Shown: positions 12,601 to 27,600 of the stretch, in pieces
Layout of the letters: each line of letters opens with the position of its first letter
Numbering within the stretch: the stretch's first letter is position 1
Assembly: GCA_032622095.1 (NCBI GenBank)
Contig: CP136066.1
Location: 184,050,716 to 184,114,715, forward strand
Source of the DNA: Siphonodentalium dalli
Lineage: Eukaryota > Mollusca > Scaphopoda > Gadilida > Siphonodentaliidae
DNA length: 64,000 bases
Direction: 5' to 3'
Position numbers and translations under genes: made by a program
The notes under the pieces: generated by a model
Told to the model about the DNA's origin: nothing
The model's database searches: none
Seen by the model: the letters and a program-made list of their open reading frames with translations, nothing else

Positions 12601-15600
12601 TTTAGGGTTTCAAGTTTGAATCCATCGGCACACCATGCAGCCTGCATTTATTGGAGTAATGTTTTGTAAATTTGCAGGCATGTTTAGGATCACCTCTAGA
12701 TGGGAGCTATCAAATTTTAGAGATTTTTGATGAAAAACATGGCCACCAACAGCCATATTGAATTGTACTCTTTGCATGACTAAATCCTTTGGCACACCCT
12801 ACAGACCACATCCCTCATCTGATTGCCACCAAACTTCAAATGGATCTTCTTGGTGACCTCTAGATGGGAGCTATCAATTATTTCTGAAATTCGTAAAAAA
12901 AAAAAAATGGCCATCAGCAGCCATCTTGGATTTCAAATTTGAATCCATCGGCACACACTGTAGCCCCATATATTGAAGAAATGTTTTGTAAATTTACAGG
13001 CATGATTAGGTCACCTCTAGATGAGAACTATTGAATTTGAACGATTTTCGATGAAAACATGGCCACCGGCAGCCATCTTGGATTACTCTTTGCATGACTA
13101 AATCATTAGGCACACCTACAGACCACATCCCTCATCCGATGGTCACCAAACTTCATATGGATCTTCGGAGTGACCTCTAGATCGGAGTTATCGTTTTTTT
13201 TCCCCAAAATTCCTTATAAAACATGGCCGCCAGCAACCATCTTGGATTTCAAATTTCAATCCATCTGCACACCCTGCAGCCCACATTTATTGAGAAATGT
13301 TTGAAACGAAAATAATTTCATCTACACAATACAAGCCCTTTAGTGTATCTTTTTGACTTTCCTTCTTCTTTATCATTCTATTCATTGCTCAGCAAAAAAT
13401 TAACTCCTTCCCAATTGAGCTACCGTGTTTTTGACACTTTCATTTATATTGTCTTTCATTAGACTTCCCTGAGTGAGAAACTTCGCCGTAAACGTTTGGC
13501 AAAGAAGCAGAAGATAAAAGCATGCTTGCACCACCACCACCGACTTCTACATGGTAAACACGAGGGCTTGTCGTCATCAGAAGAGGAACACCACCATCAT
13601 CACCATGGCCACCACCACGGTCATCACCGTGAACACCACCACATGCACGAGTGTAAACATGAGACGATGTCGTCTTCAGATGAAATGGAGGCCGATGATT
13701 CAGAAGATTATCTTGACACGGAGGACGAAGAACTCATTCATCAAGCGAGACTGGTATGTTATTTAGTTCTTTTAATAACTTTCTGGCTTATTTTGTCAAT
13801 GTACAGGATTCAGTCAACCCTTCCATGACTGTTGTTTCCTGAAATTTGCGAAAACCCTGTGACAATAGTTTCTCATTCTCCCATATGGAGCCTCACATAT
13901 ATAAGAGAATACATTGGCCTAACAATATTTACAGTGACCTTGTAAGTTAGTGCATTCTCTTATATATGCAAGGCTCCTTGTGGGAGACTCGCATATATAA
14001 GAGAATGCACTGGCACAGGATCTTTAATGCTGTACCAGCGCTGCTCTCTTCATGAAAAGGGTTAAACCACCACATCCCATTGAATCACACAATTTTTGCC
14101 TGGTTTAGTGCCATCTTTTTGTCAAACAACAATCAGAATCAGGATGTTACTATTACAACAAATTATTTAACATACTGAATATTGGTTTATTTGTCGTATT
14201 CTGTATTATTATCCATCCCTTAACCCTTTACCCAACAAACCGGCCAAAACCGGCCAAATAAAGCTTCAACAGCCTAAAATATCTTCGGTCTGTCTCAATA
14301 GAACCATACAAATATGGATATCATTGGAACCGGCTCCTTGACCACATTGTGATAGTTACAGTTATGCCCTGTGCCAATGCATTCTCTTATATATGCGAGT
14401 CGACCAGGTCGCCTCGCATATATAAGAGAATGCATTGGCCTAAACAAAATCTTTTTTAAACATTTTTTCTTACATTCTTTAACAATTTTATAATTTTTAA
14501 TGTGTTAAGCCAATGCATTCTCTTATATATGCGAGGCGACCTATGGTCGACTCGCATATATAAGAGAATGCATTGGCACAGGGCCCTTCTGTTGGGTAAA
14601 GGTTTAACTAACACTGTTTCTGATTGGGCAAAAGTCGTCACTTGATAATCTGGGAAAAAGTCATACTGGACTCCCGAATGTCATATTGGACTCCAAAGTG
14701 TGCAATATGACTTTTTTATCAGGACTCTGTGACATCATGAATTAACTCTATTGCGAAATGAATCAGTGAAATTGTGATGCGCACGCAACACTGGTGGATT
14801 TAGCAGACGTTTCATTTCCGCAGTGAGTTTTTTTTTCGCCTCCGTGTTTACTGTTCCAAATCATGCTTTCTGATGATCAAAATACATTCTCTAAAATAAT
14901 TGTCTTTATATATATTATACAACTCTGTTAATTAATGTGCATGATTTAGAGAAATAAATATGTTTACACCAAAATACAGGCTTTTAAGTGCCGACAAATA
15001 CCAAAAATAACCACAAAAGTTTTATTCCCAAAATTTGGATAATAAAAATGTCATTATACAATGTTGTGTACAGTATGAGTTTTTCTTGTACTCGTCCAGG
15101 TTGTGGTGAAAAGTCATATTGGACTTGTACAAGAAAAACACATACTGTACACAACATTGTATAATAATTTTATAACAAATCATGCAGTGTCATGTAAATT
15201 AAAATCAGATTGTATATCTTGATCTTGAGACTAAACAATGATTTTCTCATCAATATTTAACGATAAAGGATTGTATTGAATGCTGTAATTGCTAATTATG
15301 TCCGAACCTATGTTATCGAGGTGTTCCCCCTTTTGCCGAAATGATCAGGAGGTAAGTTTCACTACCATATTAAATGTATCTATTTTGTCATCTTATTATC
15401 TATTTTCTGACACCCAACACAAGCGAAAAAATATTTCTGCATAGCAGAATAAATCCATTGGCACCAATTAGCAACATTTAAAAAATACTCCTGATTTCCA
15501 GTTTATGGAAAATCAAAAATTAAAATATTAAAATAACAATCCTCTTTCTCATCCAAAATTGCCTGAAAACCTTGAATTTGTGAATGGTTTTATTCTTCAA

Positions 15601-18600
15601 AGAAAATTTATAAGATTGATGAAGAATTTTACATTAACCCTTCCATGACTGGATCTTCCTGAATTATGCGAAAACCCTGTGCCAGTACATTCTCTTATAT
15701 ATGGGTGTCTCACATAAATAAGAGAATACACTGGCCTAACAATATTTCCTTTAACCTTGTAAGCCAGTGCATTCTCTTATATATGCAAGGCTTCCTATGG
15801 AGACTCGCATATATAAGAGAATGAAATGGATAAATATGCTACCCACCTGTAGAAATCATGCATTGGAAAACTGGTATAACTCGATATTTGATATAAACAC
15901 TGGCCAGCCGAGACAGCTTTCTCCACCATGTTGTGGTTTCCTTTTACCATATTATCTGCAATGAAAATGATATCATTGAAATAGGTCAAAGTGGATCAAT
16001 AGAAGGAGGGAGGAGTAGTGTTACCAGAGCATGGCTTAAAATCTGACGAGAATCGGAATCATGATTCTTAGTTTGATTCTCGTAAAAGCAGCTGATTCGC
16101 TGTAGAAATACTCTCTTTTGATTCTCGCAAAATGTTATGGATTTTAAGGCCTGCAGAAGCTGCAGCATTAAAGAGATCCTGTGCCAATGCATTCTCTTAT
16201 TTATGCGAGTCTCCCATAGGGAGCCTCGCATATATTAGAGAATGCACTGGCACAGGATCTATTGTTGTATTAGTGCAGCTCCCATCATGAAAGTGTTAAT
16301 ATCTTGAAGTGATGTGAAACACTCTGGTATGGTGATCAAATAGAAATGGAGAATAATCTTGTTCAAAGTAGTAATTTTTACAAATAGTATATCCAAATTG
16401 ACAACACACAACGTCATTCTTATATATGAATTAAATGCAGTGACTCTCGATGGCGAAATCGTTTTCGTTAGTTTATCGCTGATAGATGCGTCCCGAATCG
16501 AGAAGTAAATATTTACAATTGAGCATAGTTCTGGCGATGTTATTAGAATGTTACATTAATTCCAGTGGTCATAGGGCCTGAATACTAACTTATTAGTTTC
16601 ACGCACCCGAAAAAGTACATAATATGTCTTTAACAGGTCAGGATGAAGCAGTGTGCGAGGGAACACGAGGAGAGCTCTGATCTTGATGATGAGACACATG
16701 AAAAGCTTCTTCAAGATGCTAAACTCCAATACGAGGCTCGTCAGGTTCTTCACAAACATCACCAAAGCAACCAGCTGCTTGAGGAAGCTGCCGCCCAACT
16801 CATGCTACATCAACAAGAGTCGGGACCTCAGTATCGTTGCTACGGGCGACACCAGGAGGGGTCGAGTCCAGGCCACAGTAGCGATGTCAGTAGTAAACCC
16901 CTTAATACTAGCTGTGATAGTGGTCAGATACAGATGTCGGAACTTGCCAATTCATCGCAGGTGAGAATTTATACCCCTCGTAACGGGTATGCAACTTTGT
17001 ACAAGCTTTTTTTCAACTTGGCACAGCTATTTAGTACCATGGGAACCCTAGAGTGAATTTGGTGATGCTAGCCCACCGCGCGGGATAACATCACTAAATT
17101 CACCCTCTGGAGACCTCATTCTGCAAATGACTGACAGGCTTGTGTGTTTCAGATCATAACTCCAACACCTATATTATCTTTCTAAAATGCAATTTGAAAC
17201 AAAACGAGAGTCATATTATGCCATGCCTGCAAATAGTGTGACTGTCATTTCCAAAATGATGTCCCCAGAGAGTGAATTTAGTGACGCTAAACCGCACGGT
17301 TCTGCTTAGGCCTCAACTGCTATGGGAGACTTAGAATCAGATTGAAGTTCGACAGTTGAAGTTGGTGATGTTCACCCAGTTGGCCACATAATGTCAATGT
17401 TTCGTTTCTTTGGCAATTTTTTTTCAAAAAGCGGGTTGGTGTTTTTTGGGATTTTTTTTTATATAATTTTATCACAGTGCCTCTATATAGCACCCCTAAA
17501 CATGCAGAGTAATAATACCAGTGATGGTAATAAAACCTTTTTGGTTGATATTATACAACCAGGCTGCATACTGATAATGGATTTAGCTGTCAATTAAGTC
17601 CTGATATACATGCCGAGTATGAACTGAAAGTTTCCTATGTCAACAGGTACACGTACATGTATTATAACCTCCTTCTGCATCTAAATTTATTTCTGTGTCA
17701 ACCGTTTCACATTTATTAAATGTGAGGTATTTACATCAAATGTACTGTATTTAATATGTACAGAGATATTTATTAAATAGAATTGTATGCTCCATGTTTT
17801 AATATTATAGACAGGGACCAGCCTAGGGGGCGACGTGGGCGAAATAGTCGCCCTGTGTGGCCGCAAGTCTCCCTGAAATGACGTCAGGGAGAAGTGGATG
17901 TCTCCCTAAAAAAAAATAATAAAAATTTAGTTAAATTTTTAATATTTTTAGTTAAATTTTTAATCTCCCTGAAGAATTGGTGACTGGATGATCTACTGCT
18001 CAGCTTAACACTTCCAGTTTATCCTCACCCATGTAGAAAATCTATTGTGGACAATAATAACAGCTAAAACAATCAGTTCTAATGAATAGTTACTAGCGAC
18101 AAATAGTCGCACTAACGCTCCACTTCTCCCTGGTAAGCCCTCACTTCTCCTTATTTTTCCAAGAGGGAGAAGTCACTTCTCCCTATATTTTGACCCTAGG
18201 CTGGTCCCTGATTATAGACATCAGTCAACTACTAGAAGAGAGTTGGTACATGAGGTTATTTATATCGGGTTGTCCTGTTGATATATAGAAAGTACAGTTC
18301 TTACTCTACATATACATACCCCTGCAGGGGCTACGATCACCGGCGGGGGCTATAGGATCCAGGAAGCTATCGGGCTGACCATTGAAGGTTTCCCTGATAG
18401 GGGGGCTAACCCTCCCCGACATCGGGGGCTGTATAGCCCCCACCTCTAGTTCCACCCTGTGCACCTATACTTGTGCACATTGCCAAAGATAAGAATGTAC
18501 CGCAATTTCAATATTGAACGAATAAGTTTTTATTTAAAAAAAACAATAGAACTAAAATTATGGAAAACATAAAACAAAAAACATGTTCACATGATATTTG

Positions 18601-21600
18601 GCTGACAACAGGAAAGAGTTGAAAAAGTCACAGCGCTTTGTGCATTCATTTTTTTAAACCAGGGAAATTAAAAACCAGGACAAAATGAATGCGGATGACA
18701 ATGTCATCATTAATTTGATATTTTATCAAAATTTTAAGTCTTGCTTTACATTTTCTTGTGAATTTGGAGACTGCACATGAGCCGAAAATAACCTCAAATA
18801 ACTATCTAACATGACCACAGATGACCATGACACCCACTTGTCATACTGTATTCTGTTCAAGTTTGCGTTCCTAACTTTGGAAATCTCTGGAATTTTTAGA
18901 ATATTTTATCAAAATTTAATGAATAAGCTTGGGGTTTGGACTGCCTGTGGTGACAACATACCTGGTTCTTACCATAATCTATTGTGTGATGTTCAATTCC
19001 CACAAATTCAAACCGCCATATTTTAACTCCTCTTTGATCTTTGAAATGTTATACTTTCGATTTGACAGTTTCCCATTTTCGTGCTCCCGATTTAACTACG
19101 GTGATATATAAGGATTAACTGTCATGTGGACTGTTTTTATGGAGATGTAACCGTGAGGTAAGTGGACATAACTTGTGTAAAACCCAAAGGGTTTTACATA
19201 CAAGTTATGACCACTTACCTCACGGTTACATCTCCATAAAAATAGTCCACATGACAGTTAATCCTTATTATGCCCCCGATCTCCGATGGAGATTTGGGGG
19301 TATATAGTGGAGCCCTCCGTCCGTCCGTCCTTCCGTCCGTCCTTCCGTCCGTCCGTCCTTCCGTCCGTACGAACATTTCAACTCATAACTTTGGTTTCGC
19401 TAACTCAATTCAGTTGATCTTTGGTATGCTAATAGACCAGCCGGGGGGACAATATTTCCCCATAACTGCGGTTTCGTCCGCCCATTTTTTCCAGAGTTAC
19501 GCCCCTTTTTGGACTTAGAAAATTCAGGTTTTCTGCTACTTTTTTTGGTTTCCAGATGATAACTTGATTTTGGATTGTTTACTCATGAATAACATAACTT
19601 TACAAAGTGCCATTTAATAAGCATTTGCACAAAAATAAGAAAAATCCTCTCTGATTGTACAGTCGGGGGCGTTACCTCCGCCCAGCGGTGCACTTGTATT
19701 TATATACATTTAGCGAAAAAGCCACTTTTGTAAATGTATTTAAATCGAAAAGTGTATCCTGACAAAAACAGCCCAAAATACCCAATAGCACCCTTGGCAA
19801 AAGTTAATAGGAACAATTTCTCTTCATATTGATGTATTAAGTCAATCTTGCGCAAGACCAAATGCGCCCAAAACATTACGCGTTCGTCTTTCCAAACCCA
19901 ATGACGTATCGATGTTGTTATGAGCTTGGTGTTGTTATGAGCCGTTGCGCATTCACCGAGAACTAACTGCAATTAGCCACGTGGGCGCCGACCAATCAGA
20001 ATGCTGGATTTAGTGATGACAACACTTAGTATGTAAATATACAATTATCACTATGCAGGATAGCATCACTAAATTCACCCTCTGGGGACCTCATTCTGCA
20101 AATGACTAGACACACTATTTGCAGGCTTGACAATTGTTGCACTATAAGGTGGTTGCTTGCCATTGTTTTTCATGAATGTGTTATCACTTTAATGCTTTCT
20201 TCTCTTCAGGAATCACATGAGTCAGATACAGGGGTGATTTCCCGTGCTATTAAAGAGGGTGGTGCTAGCAGTCACATGACTAAATCCCCAGAACCGGGTC
20301 AAACCCAGATATTTGATTGCTCTTCGTACATCCAGAAAATGCAAACCAAAAGGTGAGGTTTTTTTCAACATATAATCTTGAAGCCTCAAATCAAACGTTT
20401 CTTTCTTGCTTGGGACTGTATTTATTTTTTAAAGGGGTACAGTGCATTTTATTAATAATTTATGGGACGATCTCCTATTATATTCAACATAATATATGCA
20501 ACAAATAAATGCCTGTGAGCCATAGATGAGTGCAAAATACAGTCATGTGCTCTATGAACGATGCAAACAATATGGTAATTATAATGAAAATGAGCTTATA
20601 ATATAATAGGAGATGGTCCCATATATGGCCGGATTTAGTGTACAGTCTCCCTTTTTTAAAGGCCATAATAAAAATCAACTCTTGTTAGCTTATATATCTA
20701 CCATATCTACCGCCAAAAACCTTTCAACTTAGCTTTCTAAAATATTTCACTGGACTCTCGGCAATTTTTTTCTTCAAATCAATGAGGGAGGGATGGTTTT
20801 ATTTTTATTTTTTATTTTTTTCTGCGCATAGTAAGCATGGACAAAGATACCTTCCTCTGTCTAGTAATAACCAGAAAGGTAGAGGAAACTGTTATGCATA
20901 TAAACTCATTTAGTCTTATATAAAAATGACATTGTACTACCAGTGTATGATTGGGATTACCTAACAATATATAATGCCCCTGACATTAATTACTGTTATT
21001 GTTGTCTAAAAACTGATACCTCCCCATTCTAATAATTATGTGATCCTGAATTTAGTCCTGTGCCTTTCAATTGTATAAAGTTACAATTAGTGCAAGTTGT
21101 TCACAATGACTAATTGTAAGAAGAGCATGAGGATCAGCTAATCATTTTCTCAACTGTAGTCATCTACTTCATGTTGTAAGCCTGCAAGTCACTTTTTAAC
21201 ACATTACATGTTAGAGCTCAATGCACACTAATATTCAACACATATCTGCTACGGACATGTTGATAAAATAATCTTCTTTTTTTTCAAATTTATTTTTTCG
21301 TAAGTTTATTTGTCATAACATCAGGCATTGCAATAAAAAGGCCTAATGCGGCGGGGCCTGAGAACCAAAACTTTTTTTTTTTGGCCTTAGGTTGATGCAC
21401 TTTTAATTGTGAGAATTTTCCGTTTTGTATTACCTAGAGTAGAAGATCTACTTACTTGGTAGGTTCTCCTGATGTAAAATTACTATTTCATGTTTTGAGT
21501 CGTAAATAATATTTAATATAACTATTAATAGAGTGAATTTTTACCTATGCACTGTTGAAACCTTGGTTTCAGAAAGGAAATCTAAGATATGTTTGGTTTC

Positions 21601-24600
21601 ACTCTTGGTCTGAATTGATGCAGTTCCAATATTAATTGAATTTATTGATCTTCTTTCTGATGAAATTGATTGCCACATAGCTTCTGAATTTAACCCTTTC
21701 ATGACTGGAGCTTCCTGAAATTTTGTGAAAACCCTGTGCCAATGCATTCTCATTCTCCCATAGGGAGCCTTGCATATATAAGAGAATACATTGGCCTTAC
21801 AATATTTATCTTGACCTTGTAAGCCAGTGTATTCTCTTATATATGCGGGATTCCCTATGTGAGACTTGCATATATAAGAGAATGCACTGACAAAGGATCT
21901 TTAATGCTGCACCAGTGCAGCTCCCATCATGAAAGCAGGGACAAGCCTAGAGGGTAACTTGGGAGACATCTCCCTAAAATGTGCCACTTCTGCCTATTTT
22001 AGTCTTAGGGAGAAGTGACCTCTCATAAACCAGTATGCTTTTTTCCTAACAGCAAATTTAAAGTATATTTACTGATTATATTGGTGTTCTTACTCACCAA
22101 TGGTGAGTCACCATAATGGTTGTATAAATGGGTTCTTGTGTTGTGTAATACTTATTTAATCATAGAAGGGAGATGTTATGGTGCAAATTGAACTTCAGCC
22201 TTTATGACTTCTCCCTGATAGCAGTCCACTTCTCCTTAAAAACCAAACAGGGAGAAACCTCCAGGCTGGTCCCTGCATGAAAGGCTTAACCCTTTGGAAA
22301 GTATCTGTAACGTCATATCCATGATGTCATGAGTAAATTTAGCGTCAACGTCGTAGCAATAATTATTAACAAGTTCGGGTCAAAAGGGTCCAATAATTCG
22401 TTTTAATTTATGTGAATTTTTTGTTAACGTGTGTTATCATTATCAATTGAACATATACATTTGGGACATTATATTAATCAAAATAACTCCTATACAAATC
22501 ATTATAAATCAGATGATTTATTGAAGTTATGTCTACATAAAATAACACTTCCTGAAACGACATATATGTCGTTCTACTCCTCAACCGATAGAAGACATAT
22601 ATGTCGTTCTACTCGCCAAATGGTTAAGCAGTTTTGATATATAACAGAATGATAGTTATGTTATGTTTGAATTGCAGGGAGTACATTGAGGGTGCTGTTA
22701 GTGCTGACGATGCCAGTTGTCATAGTTCCCATATTAGTGCTAAGTCTGAAAAAAATATGGCGGACTTTGAAGGAGAAGACATGCTTAGTGAGGAGGAGTT
22801 GGCACAGATCAATTCGCATGCCCATTTTAATATTAATAGTCGTCAGATGCAGCATTTATCGAGTATGGCATCAATGTATCATACTCATCTGCCAAAGGGT
22901 AAGTACCTCTTGGACATGTATATATAGAATACACCCATAGTAGCCGAGAATACAAAATTTTCACCACGAGTGGAATTGTGGTTTTAACCACAAGCCTTTT
23001 GGCAAGTGGTTAAAACCACAATACCACGAGTGGTGAATTTTTTTTACTCTCCGCTACTATGCGTGTATTTTATTTACGCCATAATTATTATTTTTGTATT
23101 CAACTACCCCGCTGTTTACTTTGAATGTGTATCTTCACCCAGAGACACAAACACGACACTTTAAGGATATCCTAAACGTGACAAAGATGGCTGAATGAGT
23201 TTTTATACCCCTCTCTGTGATAAATGCCAGCCATTGCAAGACTATGTTTCCAATTGACATGAAATTTCACAAGGATATAGGAATATAATTGTAAAATGTT
23301 TTTGACATCACATCCAAATTTTAAAAAGATATATTTGATTGAGAAAATTAACTGGAAAGTGAGCGAAATTATGCCAATCACCAGAAGTCAAAACTAATAA
23401 AGCAAACAAATATAATTGCTGTGGCATCTTATAGATTAGGATTCCAGGATGAGGAGAGGGACCGTCATGTTATAAAATAACTCACTGTTTTAGCTACAAA
23501 TCTATTGAGTTGAAGGCACCCTCCATCAGTTGAACACAAATATGTGGCCATTTGCTTTTTGGTACTATTTTTTGGTATGGGAAGCCAAGTTGACAATGAT
23601 GTAAGCTGGATCATAAGGATGTATAAGGCTGTCTATTTTGCCCCTCTTTCACCAATACCTCATGTACAATTGATACTTTCTAACACATTTAAGCAAAACA
23701 TTACACTGTAAGCTATATTTCCAACATTCCCTACGATATCAGATGCATCATATTTTGTGATACTGGTGCATTTTGACACAAATGGCCTGGCATACATTCA
23801 TACTTCAGAGATTTTCTAACTGAAATTACCCCAGACAGTTGAAAAACAACACTAGTAAGCTAGCATATATTGTAATTTGAAATAATTATCGTTTAATTAC
23901 CACTAATATTGTTTTAAAAAATATTTTGAACTCATTTAGTCATCAATCAAACCGAAACCAAAACGAGATTTCGACATGTTTTTGTTTTTCTGAGAAAGTT
24001 GATCAAACAATACAACAGCCCTAAAAATTTACTTGGATTGATTGCGCAGTTATCTATAACTGCGTGGATTACAGATGTTGTGGATTATTTCCGCTGTGTA
24101 TGATGCGTGTAACCTTGTTTTGATTGCTTTTAATAAGAATAGTTTGCATCTGCAAACCTCTCCAAAGAAGGAAACGCTTGCGCCACTAAAAATAGAGTTG
24201 GGGAAAGACCGGCAATCTCTACCCTCTAACAAAATAATACTTGATAGATAGCCACATTATTTAATAAATTCTGTTTATATATGAATACCGCGTTTTATAT
24301 GTTGTCAATCTAATGCATATTCAGGTGTTTTGCCATGTGTCAAGACAAAAATTATTTAAAGAGTGAATTATTTCATACTTGTGAGAAATTTCGTTCGGAG
24401 GGTATTCCGAGTTTTTAGTCACGTGATGTTTACAATCCATTTTGTCAAAGTTTGCCTTCAAATATCTTTTTTCTAGGAAATTGTCATTTAAATCAGCGAT
24501 GTTCTAAGGTTAGTTTTGGGCATAAAGTACTTAAATATGCCAATTGGTGGTGACTATATATTCTCAGATTTTAGTATCTGTTAACTCAAAATTGAAGTTC

Positions 24601-27600
24601 CCTATTTTTCGAGTGTTGTTTTTGATTTCGCATATCGAGCGGATACGACCACATTTTACATGGTGAATTTCAGAAACAAGAAACATAACGAATAAGCAAG
24701 GTCCCTCCCAATATATTGGAATATCATAGCACCTATCGGTAAACTATTATATTAAAAACATGCAGTAATTTTACAGATATGAGTACTGTAAGAAAGTGTA
24801 AATTTGAAAACAACAATTGTTTCATAATTTTTTTTATATAGATTCCTGTAACATGGGACAACATTTTACATTTCAAAATGATCTATGTTTTATGATTAGA
24901 ATATTGTATTGGTTAATTGTGGCCATTTTCCAACCCTTATTGTGAATTAGAGCTCATTATTTAAAACAATTCGGCCATATTGGAAGAAATTTCAACTCTG
25001 TCACATTTAGGATACCCATAAGAAATGTGAGCCACGCAGAGTGATGCTTACATTAACGTCATGATGTCATCCTGTTTCTGAGCGATCAGTCACTTGGGAG
25101 GATCTACTGGTTATCCGCAACTTGGACATTTGATTGAAATTCAGGCAATTTTCCTCATATCTTATTGATATCATGACAACGTCCAATTTGAAATGAATGT
25201 GGCATAGGAACTATTTTGCTAACTACGATGTAGTTCTGCTATGGGTATACACGTTTAATACATGACATTACGTTTGAACATTTACACCCACAGTAGAAAT
25301 TTATACCCACAGTAGGAAGCTGTATACCCACAGTAGGGTGTAAAGATCAAGTTTACAAAATGGGTGTTATACACACAATAGAACAGGCAATTATGGTATA
25401 AATGCATGTTACTGTCCTGATTTAGGTGGGAGTCTCCCATATTTCAGCCTTATCTCCCACCCTCCTGACTGGGAAACAGTTTCATATAATGGTATTATTT
25501 GGATCTAAATTGAGCAAAAATAGAAAGTTTTTAGTTATGAAAAATCTTCCAAATTTGTGCTAGATTTTCCAAATTCTGAAATACAATCTCCTGAAATCGG
25601 CATGCCAGAAGTTATCATGCATGTCTTAGACAACTCACACATCCATTTCAATAGTTTTGTGGTGCCCACATCAGAATGAGCAATGTGAGATGCCACAGAG
25701 TCCTGGTCCCCGCAAACAAGGTACCCTGCCTTGCTCACCGGAAGGTTGTATTCTGCTAATGATCAACAGATAGTCTGCCGTCAAAGTTTTAGCTAGTCCA
25801 AAATTAAAATAGTATGAATAAAATTGCAGAGAACCCTGAATCGCAGGTCATGTTATTAAATTTTATTAGCTTTATGGAGTGATTTGTATGTGTCACACTA
25901 AAATAAGTTTAGTTATTATAATTATTGTGTTAAGGTTTGTTCAACATATAAAGTGTCAATTGGAGGTACTGTTGTTATATGATCATGTATTGCACAATCA
26001 AATTTACAAACTCTCCATGTTAGACGTAAATGGTGAATATTAGCTCACTCTAACTGATTGAGATACTGTGGTTAATTTCAGCTGTTATCCACCACCGACC
26101 AACACAGAAAGAAGCCAACTTGCCAGCATCTGATTTCACATTTGACGATGTTTGTCAGAGAGGAAACACTCTTCTGTGGGATCTTGTACAGGAAGATCAA
26201 GCAGTAAGTGTTATATATAGAGGATCTACAGTAATGCCCAAAGTAATTGACCACTTAACCACAGCAGAATTATGGGTAATTTTTCAGGATTTAGTCGGAA
26301 ATATGGCTTGTTGCCATTCATCGGAAAGCTCTCGGCGATGAATGGCAACAAGCCATATTTCCGACTAAATCCTGAAAAATTACCCATAATTCTGCTGTGG
26401 TTAAGTGGTCAATTACTTTGGGCATTACTGTACAATGAGTCCCCAGTTTATAGTGGAATTTACAAAACATGTTCAGTAAATTTGGTCTGGACCGAGCCTT
26501 TGGCGAGGTCCAGACCTAAATTACTGGACGAGTTTTGTAAATTCCGCTATAAACTGGGGACGAGTTGAAGATTCTATTTATCACATGATCCAAAACCTCG
26601 ACAAAACTTAATTAAATCAACAAATGGGAAGGAAAACTAACATTGGCTTCTATAAGACATGCGATGACATTTCACGTAACTATGGGTTGTTTGCCTGCAT
26701 AAAGAAATAGTCCCAGAGACTCTTTGGTGTATTTAATGGCATATTTCTAATGACACAACTTTTCAAACTCTTCATTCATTATAGTTTGTTGGAAAAAATA
26801 TTGGAAGCCATAGTATTTTGAGACGTATCGTACGAAATGTGATTAGACGATAAACCGAAAGTCAAAGGTCACCTGGCACCATTTCCTGTTATTAAATGAA
26901 CATTTAATATCACAATTTATCACATAATTAACCCACAAAATCAGCTTCATAATTATTGGTAAGACACTCGTGTAATATTAGCGCATGCAATGACATGCCA
27001 TTATTTAAATGACTTGTGATTGCTGAAGTTTATTATTCTTGTTTTCAGTGAATACTTCGCATTGCTTCGCGTTTATTTGATCATGTGATAAAAGGTATTT
27101 CAACTCGTTCTATTTTATACATAATTTATCAACCTCGTCCACTAAATTCTATTTGAGCCTCGGTAGTCCTCGGCTCAAATAAAATTTAGTGAACTCGGTT
27201 GATAAATTCCGTATAAAATAGAAACTCATGTGAGATCCTCTAGTTATAGAATGGGTTTATTGAATTGAATAAAGGTAGGATCATGTAATAAACAATAATA
27301 GCATATTTTGTGCTTTGAGATGCGTGTTATCTCAATGAGTTAGAAATATGATTTTTCGCGAAGCTCATCAGGTCTATGTCCAGAAATTTTTTTTCATGCC
27401 GATTCTCTGCGGTATCACTAACAGCTATCGAGAAACAACTGAAAAATTACTATTTTGAGACAATTTCTCTGAATTTATATTCCAAATGATAAATTACAAT
27501 TGACAAAAAAAATAGGCCAGAAAAAATGATTTATGTGTTTATTTCAACGATTCAGCATTTGGTGACCAGAGTCTAGATTGAATGCGTTTATTCTTTGATC

